Below are positions 47,517-57,219 of a stretch of DNA of 64,000 bases, in pieces (positions within the stretch are counted from its first letter, which is position 1; each line of letters starts with the position of its first letter). This DNA is from Roseovarius mucosus DSM 17069. Its GTDB lineage: Bacteria; Pseudomonadota; Alphaproteobacteria; Rhodobacterales; Rhodobacteraceae. The stretch lies in NCBI RefSeq assembly GCF_000768555.3, contig NZ_KN293976.1:62001-126000 (forward strand). The letters are read 5' to 3'. The notes below the pieces were generated by a model, which did no database searches, was not told the DNA's origin, and saw only the letters and a program-made list of their open reading frames with translations. Both the position numbers and the translations under genes were made by a program.

Positions 47517-47894
47517 TCAGGACGCGGCGCGCTTTGCTTCTCGCGCCAGATGCCGCGCATAAAGACGCGGGGCCAGAACCCGCTCATAAATCAGCGACGC
47601 CACCTGCCGCAGCCCCGGCAAGGCCACGATCCGCGCCGCCCAACGATAGCGCGGCAGGGCGGCCCAGAGTGCCGCAAAGGCATCGACACCCGAGAGCACG
47701 CGGTCATTCTGCCGCACATGCAGCCGCCGCGCGGCCTGATCGGCGCTGATGCCCCAATGCTCAAGACCACCGGCGTTGAGATCCTGAAAGATGACCGGCA
47801 GGCCGTGCGCGTCCACATAGCCCGCATAATGCGCAATCTCCGCCCGGCAGACCGGACAGCGGGCATTGTAGAGCACTTGGATTTCGTGGGTCAT
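47517..47894 (-). CDS. thiol-disulfide oxidoreductase, DCC family (DUF393)
   Basis: 125-residue protein with the DCC-family CxxC motif ARCPVCRAE (Cys13, Cys16) right at the N-terminus, and the typical GVDAFAALWAALPRY / LYARHLAR segments. It is presumed to have a thioredoxin-like redox role; partners are unknown. AGGAGG lies six to seven bases before ATG 47894, which settles the start against a longer frame. Confidence 0.85.
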   Translation of the reverse strand: MTHEIQVLYNARCPVCRAEIAHYAGYVDAHGLPVIFQDLNAGGLEHWGISADQAARRLHVRQNDRVLSGVDAFAALWAALPRYRWAARIVALPGLRQVASLIYERVLAPRLYARHLAREAKRAAS

Positions 47895-48003
47895 CGCGGG
47901 CCTCCTGTGAAGGGGAGGTAGGGGGAGAGGGACACAGGGGAAGAGGTGCAGAATGTCGCGGGGGGACGCCCGTAGAGTGGTGGCAACCAAACGTCAGGCG
48001 GCC

Positions 48004-49380
48004 CTACTCCCCCAACCTCCCCCACAAATCATACTCCCCCGCCTCATCGACCACGACCGAAACGATATCGCCCACGGAAACCCCCTCCGTCCCCTCATCA
48101 ATAAACAGGTTCCCGTCAATCTCCGGCGCATCCGCCTTGGTGCGGCAGGTGGCGATGCCGTCGGCGTCGATCTCGTCCACGATCACCTCCATGCGCTGAC
48201 CGACCTTGGCCGCCAGCTTGGCCTCGGAGATTGCCTGCGCCTTTTCCATGAAGCGATCCCAGCGCTCTTGCTTGACCTCTGGGGCCACATGATCCGGCAG
48301 CGCGTTGGACCGGGCCCCGGCGACATTCTCGTATTGAAAACAGCCCACCCGGTCCAACTGCGCCTCGTCCAGCCAATCGAGCAAAGTCTGAAACTCTGCC
48401 TCGGTCTCGCCCGGATAGCCCACGATAAAGGTCGAGCGCAGGGCAATCTCGGGGCAGTCGCGCCGCCATGCCGCGATCTCATCAAGCGTCTTTGCCGCCG
48501 CCGCAGGTCGCGCCATGCGCCGCAGCACCTCGGGATGGGCATGCTGGAACGGAATATCCAGGTATGGCAGCACCAGCCCCTCCGCCATCAGCGGAATGAG
48601 GTCGCGCACATGCGGGTAGGGATAGACATAATGCAGCCGCACCCATGCGCCCAGAGACCCGAGATCGCGCGCCAGATCGGTGATATGCGCCCGGTGCCCG
48701 CGCTCTTCGGCATGGCGGATATCGACGCCATAGGCCGAGGTATCCTGAGAGATCACCAAGAGTTCCCTGACGCCGCTCTCCACCAGCTTTTCCGCCTCGC
48801 GGATCACCGCATGGGCCGGGCGGCTCTGCAATTTGCCGCGCATATCGGGGATGATGCAGAATTTGCACTTGTGATTGCAGCCCTCGGAAATCTTGAGATA
48901 GCTGTAATGGCGCGGCGTCAGGCGCACACCCGAAGCAGGCAAGAGATCAATGAAGGGATCGGGGCTGGGCGGCACCGCCAGATGCACGGCATCCAGAACC
49001 TGCTCGTATTGATGCGGCCCGGTCACGGCCAGAACGCGCGGATGCACCCCGGTGATATACTCGGGCTCTGCCCCCAGACAGCCCGTGACAATCACCCGGC
49101 CATTCTCGGCCAAGGCCTCGCCAATCGCCTCGAGGCTTTCGGCCTTGGCGCTGTCGAGAAACCCGCAGGTGTTGACGATCACGGCATCCGCCCCGGTGTA
49201 GTCGGGCGAAATGCCATAGCCCTCGGCGCGCAACCGCGTCAAAATCCGCTCGCTGTCCACCAGCGCCTTGGGACAGCCAAGGCTGACCATGCCGATGGTC
49301 GGCTGGCCCGCGCGGGGCGTATCAGTCAGACGCGCACGCGGCGCGAGATCGGGGCGGAGGTTGGGCGGGTTCTGGGACAT
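48004..49380 (-). CDS. rimO: ribosomal protein S12 methylthiotransferase RimO
   Basis: 458-residue radical-SAM enzyme that adds a methylthio group to Asp of ribosomal protein S12. The N-terminal MTTase domain has the cluster ligands Cys36 (SLGCPK), Cys72 (NTCGF) and Cys101 (GCLG). The radical-SAM cluster motif CNHKCKFC is at 168-175. A C-terminal TRAM domain ends the protein. [12 protein letters not shown] distinguishes RimO from MiaB. ATG 49380 ([10 protein letters not shown]) is chosen; an upstream extension would be low-complexity. Confidence 0.92.
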   Translation of the reverse strand: MSQNPPNLRPDLAPRARLTDTPRAGQPTIGMVSLGCPKALVDSERILTRLRAEGYGISPDYTGADAVIVNTCGFLDSAKAESLEAIGEALAENGRVIVTGCLGAEPEYITGVHPRVLAVTGPHQYEQVLDAVHLAVPPSPDPFIDLLPASGVRLTPRHYSYLKISEGCNHKCKFCIIPDMRGKLQSRPAHAVIREAEKLVESGVRELLVISQDTSAYGVDIRHAEERGHRAHITDLARDLGSLGAWVRLHYVYPYPHVRDLIPLMAEGLVLPYLDIPFQHAHPEVLRRMARPAAAAKTLDEIAAWRRDCPEIALRSTFIVGYPGETEAEFQTLLDWLDEAQLDRVGCFQYENVAGARSNALPDHVAPEVKQERWDRFMEKAQAISEAKLAAKVGQRMEVIVDEIDADGIATCRTKADAPEIDGNLFIDEGTEGVSVGDIVSVVVDEAGEYDLWGRLGE

Positions 49381-49491
49381 GGGCGCGATATACTCTGCCC
49401 CCGCCCGCCCGCCTAGCCCAAAAGCGGTTGCCCCGCCCCACGCCACATGCCTAGACTATGGCCAGAACAAGCAGGCAAAGGGGGCGATGCC

Positions 49492-51430
49492 ATGCGGTGG
49501 ATATTCCGGGCCTTGGGGCTGGTCGTGGTCATGGCGGCCATCGTCCTTGGCGCACTCTTCTTACTGCCGGGCGAGCGGATCGCGCGCATCGCCGCCGATC
49601 AGATCACCAAGGCTACGGGCCGTCAGGTCTCGATGTCCGGCGACACCAAGATCAGCTTTTATCCCATCCTCGGCGTGTCCACCGGCGCGGTCGAGATTGC
49701 CAATGCCGATTGGTCCGACGCAGGCCCGATGCTGCGCGCCGACAGTCTCAAGATCGGGGTGGAACCGCAGGCGCTGTTTGGCGGCGATATCCGCATTACG
49801 GGGCTGGAGGCGGTCAATCCCGCGATCCGGCTGGAACGCGCCCGCGACGGGCGGGTGAATTGGGAATTGGGGGTCGAGGGCGTGGCCCCTTCGGGGCAAT
49901 CGGACGGCACCCTTGCCACCTCGAACCGGCTGGCACTAACCCTTGACCGCGCGCTCATCACCGGGGCGAGCCTCAGCTATACCGATCACGCCACCGGCGA
50001 TGTGCAGGCGTTCTCAGACATGGATTTCGACCTGCGCTGGCCCGATTATGACGGCACCGCCACGTTTGAGGCCGTGCTGCGCCAAGGCAGCGCGCCCATG
50101 ACCCTCTCGGGCCAACTCGATCAGGTGGGTCAGTTCATCGACGGGGCCGTCACCGGCCTCTCGGCGCGGCTATCGGGACCGGGCGGCAGCGTCACCTTCG
50201 CCGGGCGCGGCGGGGCGCAACCGCAATTGCAGGGGCGGCTCGACATCGACCTTGGCGATACCGATGCCTTTCTGGCGGCACTTGGCCTTGACCGGCTGGA
50301 ATTTGCCCCGTGGCTTTGGCGCCAGCGTCACAGGCGGCACCGACCTTACGCTGACCGACGCCCTGCAACTTTCGTTGCGCAATCTGACACTGAACCTAGG
50401 CGGCAATGCCCTTGCCGGGGCCGCCGATATTGCGCTTGGCGGTGACGTGCCGCGCATCAACGCCCAGCTGAACGCGGGCGCGCTCGATCTCTCGCATTTC
50501 GCCGGGGCCGACAGCACCGGCGCAGGCAGCGCCGACAGCGGCTGGTCCAAGAGCGCGATCGACGCCAGCGCCCTTGCCCTCGCCAATGGGGAAATCGCGC
50601 TCATCGCAGACAGCATCAATCTGGGCGATCTGAAACTGGGCAAGACCCGCAGCCTGATGGCGCTGGACAATTCCCGCGCCGTGTTCGAGCTGCGCGAATT
50701 GCGCGCCTATGACGGGCTGATCACCGGGCAATTCGTCGCCAACAACCGCTCTGGCCTCTCGGTCGGGGGCAATCTCAAGGTGAGCGACATCAACCTCGAA
50801 CGGTTCCTGACCGATGCGGCCGGCATCACCCGCTTTGCCGCGTTGGGTAGCGGCGAGGTGGAGTTTCTGGGCGTGGGCAATTCGGTGGATGCGATCATGC
50901 GCTCGCTCTCGGGCAAGGGGGCGCTGCGCACCGGGCGCGGCGTGATCTCGGGCTTTGATCTCGACCGGCTGATGCGCGCGGGCGATGTGACGGGCGGCAC
51001 CACAATCTTTGACGCGATGACCGCCAGCTTTACGATGAATGGCGGCAACCTTATCAATCAGGACCTCGCCATGACCCTTCCGCTCGCCCGCGCCTCGGGC
51101 CAGGGGCGTGTCGGGCTTGGCGCGCGCGACATCGACTATCTCTTTACCCCCGTACTGCTCGAGGGCGAGAACACCCGCGGCCTTGCCATCCCGGTGCGCA
51201 TCGAGGGGCCATGGGCCAATCCCCGGATCAAGCCCGATCTGGAAAAGGCCGTGCGCATGAACCTCAAGGCCGAGCGCGACAAGCTGGAGCAAGAGGCCAA
51301 GGACAGGCTGGAACGCGAACTGCAACAGCGCCTCAACGTCGCCCCGCAAGAGGGCCAGAACCTTGAGGATGCCCTGCGCCAAAAGATCGAGGACAAGGCC
51401 GCGCGCAAATTGCGCAAGCTCTTCGAATGA
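49492..51430 (+). pseudogene. AsmA family protein gene with a +1 frameshift
   Basis: AsmA-like proteins are large inner-membrane-anchored periplasmic proteins linked to outer-membrane lipid homeostasis. The gene starts at ATG 49492 (AAGGGGG upstream): a membrane anchor at residues 5-25, then the AsmA N-terminal domain (ADQITKATGRQVSMSG, ISFYPILGVSTG). Around codon 270 the frame changes: up to LGLDRLE in one frame, then LPRGFGASVTGG onward in the next, through the AsmA C-terminal domain (GRGVISGFDL, DYLFTPVLLEG). Removing one base at TTT (50302-50304) or CCCC (50306-50309) restores a protein of about 645 residues. Either a sequencing error or a recent lesion. Confidence 0.85.
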
Positions 51431-51480
51431 GGCAGGCGCGCAATTGAGTATTTTTGCCAAGAAGAACGAGGACCGCGCCC

Positions 51481-52677
51481 ATGAGTGAGGTCAAGGCGCA
51501 ATACGAGGCCTTCCCCTATCCCGCGCGCGATCCGGCGGATGAGGCCAAGCGCCTGATCACCGGCTCGCCGTCGCATGTGCTGGAAATTGACCATTTCCTG
51601 TTTCAGGGGCGGCGCGACTGGAGCAAACCGCTGCGCGCGCTCATCGCGGGCGGCGGCACCGGCGACGGGTTGATCCAACTGGCGCAACAGATGAAGGATA
51701 CGGGCCGCGCCGCCGAGATCACCTATCTGGACCTTTCGACCGCCTCCCGCGCCATTGCCGAAGAGCGCGCCCGCCTGCGCGGCCTGAGCAATATCCGCTT
51801 TGTCACCGGAAGCCTGATGGACGCGGCCAGCCATGGGCATTTCGACTATATCGACTGCTGCGGCGTGCTGCATCACCTGCCCGACCCGGCGGCAGGGTTT
51901 GCGGCACTTCTGGCGGCTCTGGCACCTGGTGGCGGCATGGGCTTCATGGTCTATGCCCCCTATGGGCGCGCGGGCGTCTATCCGCTGCAAGAGGCGTTTG
52001 GCGCGCTCTACGCGGGCCTGCCCCCCGAGGCGCGTCTCAAGGCCGCCAAAGAGGTGGTGGCCAACCTGCCCGAGGGGCATCCGTTCAAATCCAACCCCAA
52101 TCTCGGCGATCACAAGGACAGCGATGCAGGCTTTTACGATCTGCTCCTGCATTCCCAAGACCGCGCCTTTGACGTAACAGCCCTTGTCGGGATGCTGGAC
52201 GATACCGGCTGGGCGCTCTCGGGCTTTGCCCTGCCGGTGCTCTATGACCTGAGCCGCATCACCACAGTGCCGGACCACCTGAGCGCCACCGCGCGCATGG
52301 CCCTGGCCGAAAAACTGCGCGGCACGATCAAGACGCATGTGGGCTATGCCACCCGCGCGACCGAGGCCCGCCCGTCCGCCACGGGGCGCGACCGCGCGCT
52401 GATCCCCCATCTCAAGGGCCTGCGCGCGCCCGACCTCGCCCGCGCCATCGCCCAGGGCCAGACGCCCAAACTGCGTTTCAACGGAATCGAGGCGCGGCTC
52501 GCCCTGCCCAAAGAGGCGGCCCCCCTCTTGGCGGCCATCGACGGGCGGCGCAGCCTGAGCCAGATCGCGCAGGCCAGCGGCATCGATCCCATCGCCTTTG
52601 GCAGTCTCTGGGCGCGGATCGAGCGCGATCTTGGCGATCACGGCCTCCTGCTCTTTTCCAGCATCCTGCGGCCATGA
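51481..52677 (+). CDS. class I SAM-dependent methyltransferase
   Basis: 398-residue protein. After YEAFPYPARDP, the SAM-binding loop IAGGGTGDGLIQLA appears near residue 57 and the acidic ITYLDLSTAS strand follows. CCGVLHHLPDPAAG is the motif IV/V region. The C-terminal 120 residues form a separate domain of the kind seen in methyltransferases with a regulatory region. The substrate is unknown. It starts 50 bases after the AsmA-type gene, with a GAGTATTTTT motif and GAGG in between. Confidence 0.8.
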   Translation: MSEVKAQYEAFPYPARDPADEAKRLITGSPSHVLEIDHFLFQGRRDWSKPLRALIAGGGTGDGLIQLAQQMKDTGRAAEITYLDLSTASRAIAEERARLRGLSNIRFVTGSLMDAASHGHFDYIDCCGVLHHLPDPAAGFAALLAALAPGGGMGFMVYAPYGRAGVYPLQEAFGALYAGLPPEARLKAAKEVVANLPEGHPFKSNPNLGDHKDSDAGFYDLLLHSQDRAFDVTALVGMLDDTGWALSGFALPVLYDLSRITTVPDHLSATARMALAEKLRGTIKTHVGYATRATEARPSATGRDRALIPHLKGLRAPDLARAIAQGQTPKLRFNGIEARLALPKEAAPLLAAIDGRRSLSQIAQASGIDPIAFGSLWARIERDLGDHGLLLFSSILRP

Positions 52678-52713
52678 AAAAACCGCCGCCCGGACCCAAC
52701 CGGACGGCGGTTT
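52678..52713. terminator. bidirectional terminator between the methyltransferase and rplT
   Basis: Hairpin AAACCGCCG...CGGCGGTTT (52680-52688 with 52705-52713, extended by CCGG pairs) in the gap between convergent genes. On the minus strand it is followed by TTTTTTC, ideal for ending the rpmI-rplT transcript. Confidence 0.85.
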
Positions 52714-52733
52714 CAATCGCGATGCGAACCGGC

Positions 52734-53099
52734 TCAGGCGGCCAGCGCACCCTTGGCTTGGTCCACGATGGCCCCGAATGCGGCGGGCTCATGCACGGCC
52801 AGATCGGCCAGAACCTTACGGTCCACTTCGACCCCGGCCAGCGCCAGACCGTTGATGAAGCGCGAGTAGGTCAGCGATTCATCATGGGCGCGCACAGCCG
52901 CGTTGATCCGCTGGATCCACAGCGCGCGGAAATTGCGCTTGCGGTTCTTGCGGTCGCGGGTCGCGTATTGGTTGGCCTTGTCGACGGCCTGTGCGGCCAC
53001 CTTGAAGGTGTTCTTGCGGCGGCCATAGTAACCTTTGGCGGCCTTGATGACTTTCTTGTGACGGGCGTGGGTGACAACCCCACCTTTGACGCGTGACAT
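52734..53099 (-). CDS. rplT: 50S ribosomal protein L20
   Basis: 121-residue L20 of standard length. The N-terminal basic tail is [20 protein letters not shown], followed by [13 protein letters not shown] and the globular part [11 protein letters not shown]...YSRFINGL. It binds 23S rRNA early in large-subunit assembly and in many bacteria represses its own operon. It follows rpmI by 14 bases. infC, often upstream in other bacteria, is not here. Confidence 0.97.
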   Translation of the reverse strand: MSRVKGGVVTHARHKKVIKAAKGYYGRRKNTFKVAAQAVDKANQYATRDRKNRKRNFRALWIQRINAAVRAHDESLTYSRFINGLALAGVEVDRKVLADLAVHEPAAFGAIVDQAKGALAA

Positions 53100-53113
53100 A
53101 TCCTAAATCCTCC

Positions 53114-53314
53114 TTAGCGCGCGTAGGGCATCATCGGCTTGATGATCCCTTCATCAGGCTTCGACAGCGTGGTCGTGCCACGGGCGTTGCGGATGAATTT
53201 GTTGGTACGCTTGATCATGCCATGGCGCTTGCCGGCCTGTGCGGCCACCACGCGGCCAGAGGCCGTCACTTTGAACCGCTTCTTGCAGCTCGACTTGGTC
53301 TTCATCTTGGGCAT
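53114..53314 (-). CDS. rpmI: 50S ribosomal protein L35
   Basis: 66-residue, very basic L35 ([31 protein letters not shown]). The start ATG 53314 has GAGGAG seven bases upstream. First gene of the rpmI-rplT transcript, driven by the promoter at 53393-53421. Confidence 0.96.
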   Translation of the reverse strand: MPKMKTKSSCKKRFKVTASGRVVAAQAGKRHGMIKRTNKFIRNARGTTTLSKPDEGIIKPMMPYAR

Positions 53315-53392
53315 TTCCGGCTCCTCTATTAGGTCGGTAGAACCGCACGACTCGGCATGCCACATCTGGCCGGTCCTGCGGGGTGAGCGCGC

Positions 53393-53421
53393 CGTATACG
53401 CGGCGCGCGGCCATTGTTCAA
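53393..53421 (-). promoter_or_regulatory. promoter of rpmI-rplT
   Basis: On the minus strand TTGAAC (53421-53416), a 17-base spacer and TATACG (53398-53393). Transcription would start about 70 bases before rpmI. The -10 ends in G rather than T, as in the rpsA promoter. Confidence 0.7.
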
Positions 53422-53449
53422 GAGGGTTTGACCACGGATTATGCGCGCC

Positions 53450-53674
53450 TCAGCTCACATAGCGCGCGATCACCCGCACCAGCACCTCGGGCAGATCACC
53501 AAAGCTGTAGCCACCCGGTTTGTTGCTGATTGCCCAGACGATCAATCCCCCCGAGGCCATGAGCGTAAAGGTCGCCACGCGCGGCGGATGCCCCTCGGAA
53601 AATGCCGAGATGATCGAAGGTATGGAAAACACCCCCAGCACCATGCCAATGGCCATCGCCAGATCAGGGTCCAT
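53450..53674 (-). CDS. small conserved membrane protein downstream of pyruvate kinase
   Basis: 74 residues with a strong ribosome site (GGAGG seven bases before ATG 53674). Two hydrophobic helices (about 5-24 and 34-52) are followed by a short amphipathic C-terminus. No family recognised. It starts 42 bases after the pyk stop and is probably its operon partner. Confidence 0.7.
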   Translation of the reverse strand: MDPDLAMAIGMVLGVFSIPSIISAFSEGHPPRVATFTLMASGGLIVWAISNKPGGYSFGDLPEVLVRVIARYVS

Positions 53675-53715
53675 CACATACCTCCGGGAAATACCTTGAA
53701 TTAAACTGAGACAGT

Positions 53716-55161
53716 TTAACCCGGATCGGTGGCGTAAATCAAACTTTCCTGACAGGGGGCCACGCGCAGGATATTGGTCGTGCCGGGCACGTTGAAGGGC
53801 ACGCCCGCCGTCACCACGATCTGATCGGCTTCGGTCGCGTATCCATGCGCCCGCGCCGCCCGCGCGGCATTGATCACCGCCATCTTGAAGCGCGTCAGTT
53901 CCCCGGTCATGACACAGGTCACACCCCAGGTCAGCGCCAGCCGCCGCGCGGTGCCAAGCAGACTGGTCAGCGCCAGAATCGGTACGCGCGGCCGCTCGCG
54001 CGCGGTCAAGAGCGCGGTGGTCCCAGATTCCGTATAGCAACAGATCACCTTGATATCGGCGGTCTCGGCAATCTCGCGCGCGGCGGCGACGATGCCATCG
54101 GCCACGGTCTGCCGGTTGACACGGCGGCTGGCCTCGATCACCTCGCGATAGGTCGGATCGCTCTCGACTTCGATCGCCACATTGTCCATCGTTCGCACCG
54201 CCTCGACCGGGTATTGCCCCGCCGCCGATTCCGCCGAGAGCATGATCGCATCCGATCCCTCATAGATCGCGGTGGCCACGTCCGACACCTCGGCGCGGGT
54301 GGGCATCGGGCTTTCGATCATGGATTCGAGCATCTGCGTCGCCACGATCACCGGCTTGGCCGCCGCCCGACAGCGCCGGATCAACCGCTTCTGGATCGGC
54401 GGCACGTTCTGCACCGGCAATTCCACGCCCAGATCACCACGCGCCACCATGATCCCGTCGCTGACCGCCAGAATCTCATCAAACCGCTTCACGCCCGCCG
54501 GTTTTTCGATCTTGGACATGATCGCGGCCCGGCCCTTTACCAAGGCCCGCGCCTCGGTCACATCCTCGGGGCGCTGCACGAAACTCAGCGCCAGCCAATC
54601 CACCCCAAGCTCGCAAATGAATTCGAGATCCGACAGGTCCTTTTCCGACAGTGCCGCCAGCGGCAGCACCACATCGGGCACGTTCACCCCCTTGCGATTC
54701 GAAATCGTGCCGCCCGCGATCACCTCGCAATCGGCATACTCCGGCCCACAGGCGGTCACGCGCAGACGGATCTTGCCATCGTTCACCAGCAGGTTGGCGC
54801 CCGGCTCCAATGCCGCGAAAATCTCGGGATGCGGCAGGCAAACGCGGCTAACGTCCCCCTCAGCCTCGTCGAGGTCAAGCCGGAACGCCGCCCCGGCGAC
54901 CAGCTCCTCCTCGCCCTTGGCGAACACGCCTACGCGCAGTTTCGGCCCCTGCAAATCGCCCAGGATGGCAATCGGGCTATCTAAGTCCTCTTCGACCTGC
55001 CGGATGATCCGATGCCGCTCTGCAATATCGGCCTGCGTGCCATGGCTCATATTGAGACGAAACACATCCGCCCCCGCCTCGTGCAGTGCGCGGATCGTAT
55101 CATAATCAGACGAGGCCGGGCCCAGTGTGGCCACGATCTTGACATTGCGGTTGCGTCTCAT
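53716..55161 (-). CDS. pyk: pyruvate kinase
   Basis: 481-residue glycolytic enzyme converting phosphoenolpyruvate and ADP to pyruvate and ATP. It starts NVKIVATLGPASSDYDTI; the catalytic-site segment includes IMSKIEKPAGVKRFDEIL and VARGDLGVELP, followed by the allosteric C-terminal domain (CCYTESGTTALL). Normal length. A LacI-type palindrome overlaps the start of its transcript, pointing to sugar-responsive control. Divergent from the N-formylglutamate amidohydrolase gene. Confidence 0.96.
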   Translation of the reverse strand: MRRNRNVKIVATLGPASSDYDTIRALHEAGADVFRLNMSHGTQADIAERHRIIRQVEEDLDSPIAILGDLQGPKLRVGVFAKGEEELVAGAAFRLDLDEAEGDVSRVCLPHPEIFAALEPGANLLVNDGKIRLRVTACGPEYADCEVIAGGTISNRKGVNVPDVVLPLAALSEKDLSDLEFICELGVDWLALSFVQRPEDVTEARALVKGRAAIMSKIEKPAGVKRFDEILAVSDGIMVARGDLGVELPVQNVPPIQKRLIRRCRAAAKPVIVATQMLESMIESPMPTRAEVSDVATAIYEGSDAIMLSAESAAGQYPVEAVRTMDNVAIEVESDPTYREVIEASRRVNRQTVADGIVAAAREIAETADIKVICCYTESGTTALLTARERPRVPILALTSLLGTARRLALTWGVTCVMTGELTRFKMAVINAARAARAHGYATEADQIVVTAGVPFNVPGTTNILRVAPCQESLIYATDPG

Positions 55162-55195
55162 CTCATGCGTCCTTCATCTCTGACATCACAGGTTT

Positions 55196-55211
55196 ATGTT
55201 AACGCTAACAT
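55196..55211. promoter_or_regulatory. LacI-family operator (CceR-like) at pyk
   Basis: Perfect 16-bp palindrome ATGTTAACGCTAACAT with central CG, the usual LacI-family layout, 35 bases upstream of the pyk ATG and just downstream of its predicted -10. It resembles the TGTTA-n4-TAACA sites of CceR, the carbon/energy metabolism regulator of Rhodobacter sphaeroides. The regulator identity is inferred. Confidence 0.65.
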
Positions 55212-55224
55212 CACCCTTTCGCGC

Positions 55225-55253
55225 CTTATCGCGCAATTCACATTATCCCGCAA
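55225..55253 (-). promoter_or_regulatory. candidate pyk promoter
   Basis: On the minus strand TTGCGG (55253-55248), 17 bases, GATAAG (55230-55225). This would place the palindrome at 55196-55211 at roughly +7 to +22, a repressor position. Confidence 0.4.
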
Positions 55254-55268
55254 CTGTTCTAAAGGACG

Positions 55269-56030
55269 ATGACAGGAAAAACCAAGCCAATGATGTATCA
55301 TCCTTTTCAGATCGACGGGCAGGACCGCCCCGAACGCTGGCTCGTGACCTGCGATCACGCCAGCAACCGCGTGCCGGATTTCGTCAACGGCGGCTGTCTT
55401 GGCGTGGCCCCCGCCGACATGGCCCGCCATATCGCCTATGACGTGGGCGCCGCCGGTGTGACCCGCGCGCTCGCAGAGGCGCTGAATGGCCCGGCCATCC
55501 TCAGCAACTTCTCGCGCCTCGTGATCGACCCGAACCGGGGCGAGGATGACCCGACCCTGGTGATGCGCCTCTATGACGGCACCATCATTCCCGGCAATCG
55601 CCACGCCACCCCCGACGACATCGAGCGCCGCCTCAACCGGCTCTACCGCCCCTATCACACCGCCTTGGCCGAACTGGCCGCGCGCCGCGCCGATACGGTC
55701 ATTGTCTCGGTCCACAGCTTCACCCCGCAATTGCGTGGCCGCCCGCCCCGCCCCTGGCATATCGGGCTGCTCTACGCCGCCGATGAACGGCTGGCCAAGC
55801 CGCTTCTGGCCCGCCTCGCCCAAGAGCCCGACCTCTGCGTCGGCGATAACGAGCCTTACAGCGGCCATCTGCCCGGCGATGCCATCGCGCGCCATGCCAT
55901 CGCCTACGAGCGGCCCAATGTGCTGATCGAATTGCGCAACGACCTGATCGAGACGCCCGCGCAACAGACGGCCTGGGCGCTCCGCCTCGCCCCCATCCTG
56001 CAAGAGGTCGCGGCCCAAACCGGCCTCTGA
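55269..56030 (+). CDS. N-formylglutamate amidohydrolase family protein
   Basis: 253-residue zinc hydrolase fold related to HutG-type N-formylglutamate deformylases. Typical segments: LVTCDHASNRVP near the N-terminus, the ARHIAYDVGA region, NFSRLVIDPNR, VSVHSFTPQL, and VLIELRNDLI near the end. No other histidine-degradation gene is adjacent, so the physiological substrate is uncertain. AAGGA is just before ATG 55269; ATG 55290 is an alternative. Confidence 0.85.
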   Translation: MTGKTKPMMYHPFQIDGQDRPERWLVTCDHASNRVPDFVNGGCLGVAPADMARHIAYDVGAAGVTRALAEALNGPAILSNFSRLVIDPNRGEDDPTLVMRLYDGTIIPGNRHATPDDIERRLNRLYRPYHTALAELAARRADTVIVSVHSFTPQLRGRPPRPWHIGLLYAADERLAKPLLARLAQEPDLCVGDNEPYSGHLPGDAIARHAIAYERPNVLIELRNDLIETPAQQTAWALRLAPILQEVAAQTGL

Positions 56031-56054
56031 CCCATCCCCAAAAGGAGTGTGACC

Positions 56055-56369
56055 ATGGACGACCAGACCAGAACCGAACTCGAGGCCGCCGCCTTTCGCG
56101 CCCTGCGCGCGCATCTGATGGACAAGCGCGCCGATGTGCAGAACATCGACATGATGAACCTCGCGGGCTTCTGCCGCAACTGCCTCAGCCGCTGGTATCA
56201 AGAGGCCGCCAACGCCCGTGGCATCGAAATGTCCAAGGAAGATGCCCGCGAGATTTTCTATGGCATGTCCTACGACGACTGGAAATCGCAGCATCAAACC
56301 GAGGCCAGCGCCGAGCAAAAAACCGCCTTCACCAAATCCTTCGCCGAGAATGTCGGCCCCAAGGACTGA
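56055..56369 (+). CDS. DUF1244 family protein
   Basis: 104-residue soluble helical protein of the DUF1244 family. The hallmark NLAGFCRNCLSRWYQEAA contains the conserved CxxC pair, and IFYGMSYDDWKSQHQTEAS follows. Function unknown; widely conserved in alphaproteobacteria. AAAGGAG lies seven bases before ATG 56055. It follows the N-formylglutamate amidohydrolase gene by 24 bases, probably the same transcript. Confidence 0.9.
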   Translation: MDDQTRTELEAAAFRALRAHLMDKRADVQNIDMMNLAGFCRNCLSRWYQEAANARGIEMSKEDAREIFYGMSYDDWKSQHQTEASAEQKTAFTKSFAENVGPKD

Positions 56370-56424
56370 CCCCGCCTGTCATCCTTTTTCAAATGCTCGA
56401 AATCCTTGCACCCGAGGCTGTCCG

Positions 56425-57120
56425 ATGACCGCGCCCTACCGCCTGCATTACGCCCCTGATAACGCCTCGGTGATCGTCCGCCTCACGCTCGAGGAACTGG
56501 GCCTGCCCTATGAAACGGCGCTGCTGGAGCGCGCGAAACAGGCGCATGCCGCGCCCGCCTATCTCGCGCTCAACCCCGGTGGGCTGATCCCCACGCTGGA
56601 AACGCCCGAGGGGGCCATTTTCGAAACCGGCGCGATCCTCCTTTGGCTGGCCGACCGGCATGGGCGGCTGGCCCCTGCCCCGGATGCAGCCGCGCGCGGG
56701 GATTTCCTCAAATGGCTGTTCTATCTCGCGAATACCGCCCATACCGCCCTGCGCATGAGCTTTTACGCCGAAAAATACGTGGGGCCCGACCGCGACGCGC
56801 AGCACCTCTTGCGCAGCACGATGCAGGCGCGTTTTGGCGACTGTCTGGACATACTCGAAACCCGCGCCACGCCGTGGTTCTCGGCCGAGACGCCCTCGGT
56901 GCTGGATTACTACCTTGCCTGCCTCATGCGGTGGCGCGCGCTCTATCCCGAGGGCACGCGCGGCAACTATGACGCAAGCGCCTGGCCGCGCCTGCACGCG
57001 CTGCTGACGCATCTCGAATCCCGCCCCGCCACTGGCCGCGTGGCCGCCGCCGAAGGCCTGGGCGCGCACCCCTTCACCGCGCCCGACTATTGCGATCCGC
57101 CCGAAGGCAGCGCCACCTGA
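56425..57120 (+). CDS. glutathione S-transferase family protein
   Basis: 231-residue GST. The thioredoxin-like N-terminal domain (LHYAPDNASVIVRLTLEELG, NPGGLIPTLET with the cis-Pro, FETGAILLWLAD) is followed by the helical C-terminal domain (PSVLDYYLACLMRW). In place of a clear catalytic Tyr the N-terminus has NAS, as in Ser/Cys-type GSTs. Substrate unknown. GAGG lies seven bases before ATG 56425. Confidence 0.85.
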   Translation: MTAPYRLHYAPDNASVIVRLTLEELGLPYETALLERAKQAHAAPAYLALNPGGLIPTLETPEGAIFETGAILLWLADRHGRLAPAPDAAARGDFLKWLFYLANTAHTALRMSFYAEKYVGPDRDAQHLLRSTMQARFGDCLDILETRATPWFSAETPSVLDYYLACLMRWRALYPEGTRGNYDASAWPRLHALLTHLESRPATGRVAAAEGLGAHPFTAPDYCDPPEGSAT

Positions 57121-57219
57121 TCCGGCCACATGGCAAGGAGCCACCCTTGAAGCGTCGCTTTCGGACAAGTAGATCAAGGGGCGAGCGGCGATAAGACCCG
57201 CGATCAGGGAGCGCGCCTT

